64,000 nucleotides of DNA from contig CAYSAI010000002.1 of assembly GCA_964428975.1 (NCBI GenBank), forward strand, positions 1 through 64,000, in the 5' to 3' direction. The position numbers and the translations under genes are program-made. Each line of letters starts with the position of its first letter. Within the stretch, counting starts at the first letter, position 1. Shown one piece after another: positions 57,062 through 64,000 of the stretch. This stretch comes from JAGOUA01 sp964428975. Its GTDB lineage: Bacteria; Patescibacteriota; Patescibacteriia; 2-12-FULL-60-25. The notes under the pieces were generated by a model. It saw only the letters and a program-made list of their open reading frames with translations, made no database searches and was not told where the DNA came from.

Positions 57062-57073
57062 CGATCTCTCTCT

Positions 57074-57466
57074 ATGGATATCCACGCTTCTCTGCGGAAT
57101 CTCCGCATGTCGCCACGAAAAGTACGTCTCGTCATTGACACCGTTCGCGGTCTCAATGTGCAAAAAGCGGAAGTTCTCCTCACGTTCCTCAAAAAAGATG
57201 CGGCCGAGCCGGTTCTGAAGCTTATTCGGAGCGCGATGGCGAACGCTGATCATAACTTTCATCTCGCGAAAGAATCGCTGTACGTAAAACATATCGTCGC
57301 GGATGGTGGTCCAACCATCAAACGCTCGCGTCCTCGTGCCTTCGGGCGTGGGGCAACGATTCGCAAGCGCACGACACACATTTCGCTTATTCTGGCGCCT
57401 CAGCTCACACCCGTGCCAGCTCCGAAGACCTCTCGCAAGAACGTCTCGGTCAAAACAACCGCCTAG
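57074..57466 (+). CDS. rplV: Ribosomal protein uL22
   Basis: 130 aa. LRNLRMSPRKVRLVIDTVRGLNVQKAEVLLTFLKKDAAEPVLKLIRSAMANADHNF, then GPTIKRSRPRAFGRGATIRKRTTHISLIL (tunnel-lining hairpin). Preceded by GATCTCTCTCTATG, a pure pyrimidine leader. Confidence 0.97.
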   Translation: MDIHASLRNLRMSPRKVRLVIDTVRGLNVQKAEVLLTFLKKDAAEPVLKLIRSAMANADHNFHLAKESLYVKHIVADGGPTIKRSRPRAFGRGATIRKRTTHISLILAPQLTPVPAPKTSRKNVSVKTTA

Positions 57467-57469
57467 CCT

Positions 57470-58225
57470 ATGGGTCATAAAGTTCATCCTATCGTGTTCC
57501 GTCTTGGAACGACCACCACGTGGCCGTCGCGTTGGTTTGCGCATAAGCGCGATCAATACGCGGAACAACTTCGTCAAGATATTGAGATGCGTGAATATCT
57601 CGCGAAAACACTCAAAGACGCGGCTATCAAGCGCGTCGAAATCGAGCGTTCGCGCGGCGTAATCCGTATCAACATTCTTTCCGCGAAACCGGGTCTTGTG
57701 ATCGGACGCTCTGGAACGGGCATTGATGATGTGAAGAAAAAGCTCATGAAGAAGTTCTTTCCGATGCAAGCGAAAAAGGTGCAGGTGCATCTCGCCGTGC
57801 AAGAGGTGAGCAAACCTTCGCTCGAAGCGGTGCTCGTTGCACAAGGCGTAGTGATTGACCTCGAACGTCGTATGCAGTTCCGTCGTGTGCTCAAAATGAC
57901 GATCGAACGTGTGAAAAAGTCCGGAGCGCTTGGTGTGAAAATCGCCGTGAGTGGCCGTCTCAATGGAGCGGAAATTGCGCGCCGTGAATGGCTTGGTTGG
58001 GGAAAGATCCCGCTCACGAACCTGCGTGCCGACATTGATTATTCGCAAACGTTCGCGCAAACGATGGCCGGGTCTATCGGCGTAAAGGTCTGGATTTATC
58101 GCGGAGATGTGTTCGATAAAGATCGTCTCTCGCAATATCAGCCAAGTACGCCAGAACGTCGCGAACGTCGCGATGGTGGCCGACCAGACTTTCGTCCCAG
58201 GCGTCCGCAAGCTCAATCTGCCTAA
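57470..58225 (+). CDS. rpsC: Ribosomal protein uS3
   Basis: 251 aa. MGHKVHPIVFRLG opening, KH domain with GLVIGRSGTGIDDVKKKL, C-terminal domain GALGVKIAVSGRLNGAEIARREW...GSIGVKVWIYRGD. The extra tail RRERRDGGRPDFRPRRPQAQSA is Arg-rich. Part of the mRNA entry helicase site. Three bases after rplV. Confidence 0.98.
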   Translation: MGHKVHPIVFRLGTTTTWPSRWFAHKRDQYAEQLRQDIEMREYLAKTLKDAAIKRVEIERSRGVIRINILSAKPGLVIGRSGTGIDDVKKKLMKKFFPMQAKKVQVHLAVQEVSKPSLEAVLVAQGVVIDLERRMQFRRVLKMTIERVKKSGALGVKIAVSGRLNGAEIARREWLGWGKIPLTNLRADIDYSQTFAQTMAGSIGVKVWIYRGDVFDKDRLSQYQPSTPERRERRDGGRPDFRPRRPQAQSA

Positions 58226-58237
58226 GCCCTCTTCCGT

Positions 58238-58663
58238 ATGTTGATTCCAAAAAAAGTCAAATACCGGAAGGCGCATAAAGGCGTCTTCCCGTCGGGACAC
58301 AATGCAACGGACAAAATTGATCTCGCGTTCGGTGGCTACGGCCTCAAATCGCTTGGATCAGGGTGGATCTCGAGCCAACAAATCGAATCTGCTCGTCGCG
58401 TGCTGACGCGCTACATCAAGCGCGGAGGCAAAATCTGGATCCGTGTCTTCCCTGATCGTCCTATCACCAAGAAGGGCAATGAGGTGGGTATGGGTGCCGG
58501 AAAAGGAGGAGTCGACCACTTCGTTGCGGTGGTACGTCCAGGAACCATTCTCTTCGAGATGGATGGTATTCCAGCGGAAAGTGCCAAAAAAGCGCTTCAA
58601 GCTGCCGCCTATAAGATCTCGACACAGTGCAAGTTTGTAAGCCGCACCTCCTATGCTGATTAA
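58238..58663 (+). CDS. rplP: Ribosomal protein uL16
   Basis: 141 aa. MLIPKKVKYRKAHKG opening and WIRVFPDRPITKKGNEVGMGAGKGGVDHFVAVVRPGTILFEMDG identify uL16; residues near the Arg hydroxylated in other bacteria are conserved. Its last 11 nt overlap rpmC. Confidence 0.98.
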   Translation: MLIPKKVKYRKAHKGVFPSGHNATDKIDLAFGGYGLKSLGSGWISSQQIESARRVLTRYIKRGGKIWIRVFPDRPITKKGNEVGMGAGKGGVDHFVAVVRPGTILFEMDGIPAESAKKALQAAAYKISTQCKFVSRTSYAD

Positions 58664-58847
58664 TGAGCTCCGCTCCAAGACGGTTGATGAGCTGAACGTC
58701 CTCGTCGGTGAAATCGAAGCCAAGCTTCGCGACGCGCGTTTCAAGCTCGCGACACGTCAGTTTCCAAAAGTATCCGAGATCGCCGTATGGAATACGGATC
58801 TCGCACGGGTCAAAACCGTGCTTCGCAGTCTTACTCCACGCGCTTAA
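58653..58847 (+). CDS. rpmC: Ribosomal protein uL29
   Basis: 64 aa helical hairpin: INELRSKTVDELNVLVGEIEAKLRDARFKLATRQFPKVSEIAVWNTDLARVKTVL. It begins inside the end of rplP (11-nt overlap), which implies reinitiation. The start has CACCTCCTATG. Confidence 0.95.
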   Translation: MLINELRSKTVDELNVLVGEIEAKLRDARFKLATRQFPKVSEIAVWNTDLARVKTVLRSLTPRA

Positions 58848-58851
58848 TTGT

Positions 58852-59112
58852 ATGACGAATCCATCATCTTCACGACGTCGCCTTCAGGGAGTCGTCCTGT
58901 CCACCAAAATGAAAGATACGGCCGTCGTGCGCGTTGATCGTCGCGTGGCCGATGCAAAATACGGAAAATATTTCACGGTTTCAAAAAAATTTAAAGCGCA
59001 TGATCCAGAACATATCGCTCATGTGGGCGATACCGTCGAGTTCGAGGAATGCCGTCCGATCAGCCGCGACAAATGCTGGCGCGTGATCGGAATGACGAAA
59101 ACCGCCGTTTAG
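58852..59112 (+). CDS. rpsQ: Ribosomal protein uS17
   Basis: 86 aa OB-fold: RRLQGVVLSTKMKDTAVVRVDRRVADAKYGKYFTVSKKFKAHDPEHIAHVGDTVEFEECRPISRDKCWRVI. ATG 58852, 4 nt after rpmC, gives the standard length; an upstream frame through rpmC is rejected. Confidence 0.96.
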   Translation: MTNPSSSRRRLQGVVLSTKMKDTAVVRVDRRVADAKYGKYFTVSKKFKAHDPEHIAHVGDTVEFEECRPISRDKCWRVIGMTKTAV

Positions 59113-59124
59113 GCACGCATCTCT

Positions 59125-59496
59125 ATGGTACAACATCGTTCCATGCTCGTCGTCGCGGATAATTCAGGGGCAAAACTCTTGCAATGCATCCACGTGAACG
59201 GCGGATATAAAAAGCGGTACGGGGTCCTCGGTGATTTGCTCACGTGTGTCGTGAAGGAAGCGGCGCCACGTGGTACGGTCAAGAAGTCGGATATCGTGTA
59301 CGCGGTTCTTGTGCGCTCCTGTAAGGAAACGCGCCGCGTAGATGGATCCTACATTCGTTTCGATGAAAATGCCGCGGTCATCATTGATAAAAAAACCAAG
59401 GAGCCGAAGGGAACGCGTATTTTCGGACCGGTGGCGCGCGAATTGCGCGCGGCAGGCTACGGAAAGATCGTGTCTCTCGCCCCTGAAGTGCTCTAA
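59125..59496 (+). CDS. rplN: Ribosomal protein uL14
   Basis: 123 aa. MVQHRSMLVVADNSGAKLLQCIHV, VVKEAAPRGTVKKSDIVYAVLVRSCKETRRVDGSYIRFDENAAVIID, GTRIFGPVARELR. Full length. Preceded by CGCATCTCTATG. Confidence 0.98.
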   Translation: MVQHRSMLVVADNSGAKLLQCIHVNGGYKKRYGVLGDLLTCVVKEAAPRGTVKKSDIVYAVLVRSCKETRRVDGSYIRFDENAAVIIDKKTKEPKGTRIFGPVARELRAAGYGKIVSLAPEVL

Positions 59497-59505
59497 TCCC
59501 TGCGT

Positions 59506-59772
59506 ATGACTACCATGAACCTCAAAACCGGCGACGAAGTGATCGTCACAACCGGTTCGTCCAAAGGAAAACGCGGGAAGATCACGCAAGTGCTTCCAAA
59601 AGTGAACAAGATCGTCGTCGAAGGGGTCGCCCTTCGCACGCGACATCTCAAAAGCAAGAAGCCGGGAGAAGCGGGGCAAAAAGTGGCGTTCAGTATGCCA
59701 ATTCACGCCTCGAACGTACAGCTCCTCTCTGCTGATGGTAAGCCTTTGCGCCATACGAAGCGCGCCTCCTAA
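59506..59772 (+). CDS. rplX: Ribosomal protein uL24
   Basis: 88 aa KOW-domain protein: LKTGDEVIVTTGSSKGKRGKITQVLPKVNKIVVEGVALRTRHLKSKKPGEAGQKVAFSMPIHASNVQLL. Nucleates 50S assembly. Shorter than E. coli (104) at the C-terminus, lacking zinc cysteines. Confidence 0.97.
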   Translation: MTTMNLKTGDEVIVTTGSSKGKRGKITQVLPKVNKIVVEGVALRTRHLKSKKPGEAGQKVAFSMPIHASNVQLLSADGKPLRHTKRAS

Positions 59773-59775
59773 CCT

Positions 59776-60315
59776 ATGACCCTCAAAGAACGCTACCAAC
59801 AGGAAATCGTGCCCATGCTCAAAAAAGAGCTTGGTATCGACAACCTCAACGCCGTCCCGAAAGTGACGAAAGTTGTTGTGTCCGTGGGATTGTCTCAAGG
59901 GATCAAAGATCCAAAGGTGCTCGAAACGGTGGAACAAACGCTCATCCGCATCACGGGGCAAAAGCCGGTGAAAACGAAAGCGAAAAAAGCCATCTCGAAC
60001 TTCAAAGTACGCGAAGGTATGGTAGTGGGTATGATGGTGACGCTTCGTGGGCCGCGCATGTGGGATTTTCTCACGCGTCTTACGCAAGTGACCTTTCCTC
60101 GTATTCGCGACTTTCGTGGAGTGTCTGCCAAGGGCATTGATGCGCAGGGCAACGCTTCGTTCGGCTTTCGTGAGCATATCGCGTTTCCGGAAATTCGTTC
60201 TGACGAAGTTGAGCGCATTCACGGCCTTCAGGTGACGGTCGCGACGACCGCGGGCAACAAAAAGAACGGACACCTTCTTCTTCAATCGCTCGGTTTTCCT
60301 TTTCAGAACGCTTAA
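59776..60315 (+). CDS. rplE: Ribosomal protein uL5
   Basis: 179 aa, binds 5S rRNA. LKERYQQEIVPMLKKELG, ITGQKPVKTKAKKAISNFKVREGMVVGMMVTLRGPRMWDFLTRL, IRDFRGVSAKGIDAQGNASFGFREHIAFPEI. Full length. Three bases after rplX. Confidence 0.98.
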   Translation: MTLKERYQQEIVPMLKKELGIDNLNAVPKVTKVVVSVGLSQGIKDPKVLETVEQTLIRITGQKPVKTKAKKAISNFKVREGMVVGMMVTLRGPRMWDFLTRLTQVTFPRIRDFRGVSAKGIDAQGNASFGFREHIAFPEIRSDEVERIHGLQVTVATTAGNKKNGHLLLQSLGFPFQNA

Positions 60316-60324
60316 TTTCTCTCT

Positions 60325-60510
60325 ATGGCCACACAGAATCAAATCGCCAAATCCAACCGCCCCCCAAAGTTCTCGAGTCGGGAGGTGAATCGTTGCTGGC
60401 GTTGTGGGCGCAAACACGGCTTCATCCGCTTCTTCAAGCTCTGCCGTATTTGTTTTCGCGAGCTCGCGAACCGGGGAGAAATTCCTGGTGTGACGAAATC
60501 GAGTTGGTAA
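60325..60510 (+). CDS. rpsZ: Ribosomal protein uS14, zinc-binding form
   Basis: 61 aa with CWRCGRKHGFIRFFKLCRICFRELANRGEIPGVTKSSW: both CxxC pairs are intact (type Z). The start has AATTTCTCTCTATG. Confidence 0.97.
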   Translation: MATQNQIAKSNRPPKFSSREVNRCWRCGRKHGFIRFFKLCRICFRELANRGEIPGVTKSSW

Positions 60511-60522
60511 TTCTCTCACGCT

Positions 60523-60915
60523 ATGTTCACTGATCCTATTGCCGATTTCTTGACGCGCATCCGGAATGCTCAGGCGGCTCATCATGAGACGACCTCGGCT
60601 CCTGCGTCCAAAATCAAACACGCGATCGCTGACATCCTCGTGCGCGAGGGTTTCATCGAGCGTTTCGAAGAGCAAGCGGAAGGCGTCAAAAAGACGCTGA
60701 CCGTCACGCTCAAATATCAGGACAAAATACCCGTTATTCGTTCTATTCGCCGTATTTCTCATCCAGGACGCCGTGTGTACAGCAGGTCTTCTGATCTTGC
60801 GCCGGTGCTTTCAGGACAGGGTATTCTTATTCTCTCGACGTCGGTCGGCTTGATGACGCACAAAGAGGCTCGTCGCCGCCACTTAGGGGGAGAGGTGCTC
60901 TGCGAAGTCTACTAG
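60523..60915 (+). CDS. rpsH: Ribosomal protein uS8
   Basis: 130 aa. FTDPIADFLTRIRNAQAAHHETTSAPASKIKHAIADILVREGFIERF, C-terminal GQGILILSTSVGLMTHKEARRRHLGGEVLCEVY. Full length; the rRNA-binding STSxGLMT motif is present. Confidence 0.98.
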   Translation: MFTDPIADFLTRIRNAQAAHHETTSAPASKIKHAIADILVREGFIERFEEQAEGVKKTLTVTLKYQDKIPVIRSIRRISHPGRRVYSRSSDLAPVLSGQGILILSTSVGLMTHKEARRRHLGGEVLCEVY

Positions 60916-60928
60916 TCTTCTTATTCCT

Positions 60929-61474
60929 ATGTCTCGTATTGGAAAAAAGCCTGTCCTGCTTCCGTCCGGCGTTGATGCCACGGTCGCGCAAGGGCGAGTG
61001 GCCGTGAAAGGCCCAAAAGGAACGGTCGAAGTACCGCTTGCGGAGAGTGTATCGGTGGAATCTCAAGCAGATCCACGAGCGCTTCTCGTCAAGGTACGTG
61101 AAGAAACGAACGTGGATGATCGTGCCTTGTGGGGGCTGTTTCGACAGCTTCTGCAAAACGCGGTTGATGGGGTGCAAAAACCCTTCGAAAAATCACTTGA
61201 GTTTGTAGGTGTTGGATATAAAGTCGCGCTCGAAGGACAAAAAGTGATGATGGACCTCGGGTTTTCTCATCGTGTGCCGTTCGAGCTTCCAAAAGGCATT
61301 GATGCGAAGGCGGAAAAACAGATCTTGACCCTCACGGGCATCGACAAGTATCTTGTGGGAGAAACAGCCGCGCGTATTCGCCGCCTTCGTCCACCAGAAC
61401 CCTATAAAGGAAAAGGAATCAAATACACCGATGAGGTGCTCCGTCGCAAGGCGGGTAAGACGGCGAAGTCCTAA
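60929..61474 (+). CDS. rplF: Ribosomal protein uL6
   Basis: 181 aa, two repeats of the L6 fold: SRIGKKPVLLPSGVDATVAQGRVAVKGPKGTVEV and LEFVGVGYKVALEGQKVMMDLGFSHRVPFELPKGID, ending IRRLRPPEPYKGKGIKYTDEVLRRKAGKT. Confidence 0.98.
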   Translation: MSRIGKKPVLLPSGVDATVAQGRVAVKGPKGTVEVPLAESVSVESQADPRALLVKVREETNVDDRALWGLFRQLLQNAVDGVQKPFEKSLEFVGVGYKVALEGQKVMMDLGFSHRVPFELPKGIDAKAEKQILTLTGIDKYLVGETAARIRRLRPPEPYKGKGIKYTDEVLRRKAGKTAKS

Positions 61475-61479
61475 TCTCT

Positions 61480-61839
61480 ATGCCTCTCTTCTCTCGCATG
61501 ACAAACGCTGCTCGTCGTATCGCTCGCGTTCGCGCGAAGGTACGCGGGACGGCTCTCCGCCCACGGCTCTCCGTGGCGCGAAGTTTGAAGCACATCACCG
61601 CGCAAGTTATTGATGACAACACGAGAAAAACACTCGCGTCTGCTTCGGATGCTGATCTTGGAAAAGATCTTGAAAAGACAACAAAAACAGAAAAAGCGCT
61701 TGCCGTGGGAAAGCTTATTGCCGAACGCGCGAAAGCGAAGGGCGTGAGCACGGTGGTGTTTGATCGTCGGGATAAACAGTTTCATGGACGTGTTCGTGCA
61801 GTCGCCGAGGGCGCTCGCGAAGGCGGTCTTATCTTCTAG
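61480..61839 (+). CDS. rplR: Ribosomal protein uL18
   Basis: 119 aa, 5S rRNA-binding. RIARVRAKVRGTALRPRLSVARSLKHITAQVIDDNTRKTLASAS...AKAKGVSTVVFDRRDKQFHGRVRAVAEGAREGGLIF. Five bases after rplF. Confidence 0.97.
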   Translation: MPLFSRMTNAARRIARVRAKVRGTALRPRLSVARSLKHITAQVIDDNTRKTLASASDADLGKDLEKTTKTEKALAVGKLIAERAKAKGVSTVVFDRRDKQFHGRVRAVAEGAREGGLIF

Positions 61840-61842
61840 CGT

Positions 61843-62604
61843 ATGTCTGACGTCATTCAACCAGTCGAAGAACCTATCGTCCCTGCGCCTGTCGCACCTC
61901 CAGTCACACCATCAGTTGCCACTCCTGTCGAACGACCAAATGCGTTTGCAAAGTTTAATGCAGCGTACGCGGCAGCTTCGCGTGGAGGCAGCGGCGGTCA
62001 AGGTGGACGTGGTGGTATGGGAGGTCGAGGCGGCCAAGGTGGTCGAGGAGGAGCCGGTGGACGCGGCGGTCCAGGCGGTCGTCCGGGAGATCGTCGTGGG
62101 GGACGTGGTCAAGGGGGCGATGTTCCTGCAGAAGTTGATTATACCGAGAAAAACCTTGAAGTCGCTCGCGTGACGCGTGTGACCAAAGGAGGAAAGCGTA
62201 TGCGTTTTCGCGTGCTTTCCGTGATCGGTAATCAGAAGGGTCGCGTGGGGTTTGGTCTCGCGAAAGGTGTGGATGTAGCAGGAGCGACCGCGAAATCAAC
62301 CGCACAAGCACGAAAAGCCCTCATCACCGTACCGATGATTGACGGCACTATCCCTCATGAAGTGTCCGCGAAGTTTCGTGCAGCGCGTATTCTGTTGAAG
62401 CCTGCACCAAAAGGAACGGGTGTGAAGGCGGGAGGAGCGATTCGCCCTGTGCTCGAGCTTGCCGGTCTGCAAAATATCGTTTCAAAAATGCTCGGTTCCA
62501 GTAATAAAGCGAATAACGTGAAAGCAACGATGATGGCGCTCAAAATGCTTCGTCCGAACAAGAAGCAGGTCAGCGTACCTGTCGTGGAAGTTCCTACCGT
62601 ATAA
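61843..62604 (+). CDS. rpsE: Ribosomal protein uS5 with RGG-type N-terminal extension
   Basis: 253 aa against ~166 usual. The S5 core starts near residue 99 (DYTEKNLEVARVTRVTKGGKRMRFRVLSVIGNQKGRVGFGLAKG) and is complete. Residues 1-46 are Pro/Val/Ala-rich and residues 47-92 are a run of GGxGGRGG repeats, a low-complexity RGG-like stretch that could bind RNA nonspecifically near the mRNA entry channel. rplO follows after 1 nt, without rpmD (uL30) between. Confidence 0.96.
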   Translation: MSDVIQPVEEPIVPAPVAPPVTPSVATPVERPNAFAKFNAAYAAASRGGSGGQGGRGGMGGRGGQGGRGGAGGRGGPGGRPGDRRGGRGQGGDVPAEVDYTEKNLEVARVTRVTKGGKRMRFRVLSVIGNQKGRVGFGLAKGVDVAGATAKSTAQARKALITVPMIDGTIPHEVSAKFRAARILLKPAPKGTGVKAGGAIRPVLELAGLQNIVSKMLGSSNKANNVKATMMALKMLRPNKKQVSVPVVEVPTV

Positions 62605-62605
62605 T

Positions 62606-63067
62606 ATGTCTATCGCTATTCATACCCTCGCCCCAACAAAAGGCGCGCGAGAAAAAGCGTTCCGCATCGGTCGCGGCAACGGATCTGGTCGCGGCACCAC
62701 GGCTGGTCGTGGGACGAAAGGTCAGCGCGCGCGTTCAGGTGGACGCAACAAGCTTCGTCTCAAAGGAATGAAGCAAATGTTGTTGTCCTTCCCGAAAAAC
62801 CGTGGCTTTCAAAGTCGCTACGCAAAAGCGCGTGTCGTATCTCTTGTGCAGTTGGAAACGCTCGCTCCAGGCACGCGTGTGGATTTGGATACGCTTCGCA
62901 AAGCGGGGTTTATCTTACGTTCAGATCGCACGGCAAAAATTGTTGGAACGGGAGGTCTCACGAAAAAATTCATGATCCATGGCGTTCTCGCAACAACCAC
63001 TGCACGAGCAGCGGTAGAAAAAGCGGGCGGCAAGGTCGTTTCATTCTCGAAAAAAGCGCGTCCTTAA
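62606..63067 (+). CDS. rplO: Ribosomal protein uL15
   Basis: 153 aa. Glycine-rich N-terminus KAFRIGRGNGSGRGTTAGRGTKGQRARSGG, and GGLTKKFMIHGVLATTTARAAVEKAGGKVV at the end. It lies where rpmD-rplO is usual; the uL30 gene is missing. Confidence 0.97.
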   Translation: MSIAIHTLAPTKGAREKAFRIGRGNGSGRGTTAGRGTKGQRARSGGRNKLRLKGMKQMLLSFPKNRGFQSRYAKARVVSLVQLETLAPGTRVDLDTLRKAGFILRSDRTAKIVGTGGLTKKFMIHGVLATTTARAAVEKAGGKVVSFSKKARP

Positions 63068-63088
63068 AAGGCGCGCTTCAACGATTTT

Positions 63089-64000
63089 ATGTGGGACACT
63101 CTCAAACAATCATGGTCCATTAAAGAGGTGAGAAACGGTCTTCTCTTCATGCTCGCCATCATGATCGTTTTTCGTTTGGCGGCGAACATTCCTCTTCCGG
63201 GAATTGATCTTGTCGCGCTCCAAGCCTTTATCGAAGGAAATCGTGCGCTTGGCCTGTTGAATTTGTTTGCTGGAGGAACGATCCGTAACTTTAGCATTGT
63301 GGCGATGGGTGTTGCGCCGTATATTACCGCTTCGATCATCATTCAACTCATGGGAATGATCATTCCCAAAGTGGAAGAGATCCAAAAAGATGGAGAAGCT
63401 GGGCGTAGACGCATCAATCAATGGACGCGTTTCCTGACAGTTCCTCTCGCGATCATTCAATCGTTTGGTTTGCTCGCGATCATGCGTCAATCTTCCGTGC
63501 CGATTCTCACGAATAACAGTCCGCTTCATATTGCGATGATTGTCGCGACCGTGACGGCAGGAACGCTCTTCTTGATGTGGCTTGGAGAGTTGATTCAAGA
63601 AAAGAAGGTAGGAAATGGGATGTCGCTGATTATCGCGGCGGGTATTTTAGCAGATCTTCCATCGAGTTTGTCTCGTTTTACGGCGACGACAACGGCTTCG
63701 CAAAGCTGGCTACCGATCGTGCTGTACGGAGCGGCGGCTATTGCGATGATCATTGGTGTGGTGTTTATCACAGAAGGACAGCGAAATGTGCCGATTCAAT
63801 ACGCACGTCAAGTGCGTGGAGGAAGTGCGGCGTCCACACTGCCGCTTCGTGTGAATATGGTGGGGGTGATTCCGATTATCTTCGCTATCTCTCTTTTGCT
63901 GTTTCCTACGCTTGTGGCGCAATTCTTGTTGACGGCAAAAACAGCGTGGATCGCTGATGGGGCGCGTTTCGTGATTGCGACGCTGCAAAATCAGACGGTA
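63089..64000 (+). CDS. secY: Protein translocase subunit SecY, 5' part
   Basis: 304 codons, open to the window end (about 70% of a full SecY). MWDTLKQSWSIKEVRNGLLFMLAIMIVFRLAANIPLPGID opens as in the family; TM2 NFSIVAMGVAPYITASIIIQLM with the lateral gate, and the ELIQEKKVGNGMSLIIAAGI loop of TM5 follow. Part of the SecYEG channel. 21 nt after rplO; adk or other genes expected downstream are outside. Confidence 0.97.
   Translation, partial: MWDTLKQSWSIKEVRNGLLFMLAIMIVFRLAANIPLPGIDLVALQAFIEGNRALGLLNLFAGGTIRNFSIVAMGVAPYITASIIIQLMGMIIPKVEEIQKDGEAGRRRINQWTRFLTVPLAIIQSFGLLAIMRQSSVPILTNNSPLHIAMIVATVTAGTLFLMWLGELIQEKKVGNGMSLIIAAGILADLPSSLSRFTATTTASQSWLPIVLYGAAAIAMIIGVVFITEGQRNVPIQYARQVRGGSAASTLPLRVNMVGVIPIIFAISLLLFPTLVAQFLLTAKTAWIADGARFVIATLQNQTV

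Noticed and set aside
56849..60762. Long minus-strand frames (483 and 532 codons) across the ribosomal protein genes
   Set aside because: They run antisense through several well-conserved r-protein genes and have His/Arg/Phe-rich, protein-unlike composition; mirror-frame artefacts.

Overview
This 64 kb window looks like a chromosomal segment of a Candidate Phyla Radiation (Patescibacteria) bacterium, perhaps near Uhrbacteria/Magasanikbacteria (lineage is a guess). Support: ribosomal protein uL30 (rpmD) is missing between rpsE and rplO, as in all known CPR bacteria; the 16S rRNA deviates from universal primer sites; genes are short and tightly packed; and RNA polymerase alpha ends after its N-terminal domain. 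Two 100-N runs (12227-12326, 38432-38531) are scaffold gaps.

Layout. 1-631: 3' end of a 16S gene followed by a terminator rather than a 23S gene. 0.9-11.8 kb: unknown proteins, tRNA-Val, gapdh-pgk, a SIMPL protein, a degenerate PP2C-like/beta-propeller membrane protein, a regulator, a TsaB-like protein and two glycosyltransferases. 11.8-16.2 kb (minus): a 791-residue charged protein, then smpB-ssrA(tmRNA)-infC-rpmI-rplT packed with gaps of a few bases. 16.3-19.8 kb: AI-2E-type permease, membrane protein, a HtrA-like protein without catalytic His/Ser, and a Wzz-like protein. 19.85-23.3 kb: a GC-rich island with two exported proteins (beta-barrel-like; Cys-rich lipoprotein) and related structured leaders. 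23.4-27.3 kb: infA-rpmJ-rpsM-rpsK-rpsD-rpoA-rplQ-rplM-rpsI. 28-37.9 kb: envelope genes (two tandem UDP-glucuronate decarboxylase-like SDRs, four glycosyltransferase-type genes, CDP-alcohol phosphatidyltransferase, MurE-like ligase, bPH2 protein). 37.9-41.8 kb: four genes with strong Shine-Dalgarno sites (J-domain protein with HTD instead of HPD, two acidic proteins, a 631-residue unknown). 41.9-49.5 kb: FtsB-like, SurA-N-like, tRNA-Gly, tRNA-Thr, murD, HU, thrS, small membrane proteins, an ArsR-type regulator and an exported protein. 49.6-52.2 kb: clpB with a CIRCE operator. 52.4-64 kb: tuf and the S10/spc cluster up to a truncated secY.

Main pattern: genes fall into two translation-start classes. 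All 31 starts from infA-rpsI and tuf-secY have T at position -1 and mostly lack a Shine-Dalgarno site, often with a CTCT/CCTCC pyrimidine leader, although the 16S tail keeps CACCTCC. A minority of accessory genes has strong AGGAGG-type sites, often beside a hairpin. Several promoters put the -10 box only 6-11 nt before ATG, implying leaderless mRNAs. The trans-translation pair SmpB/tmRNA shares a transcription unit with IF3, L35 and L20, linking ribosome rescue to initiation and 50S assembly.
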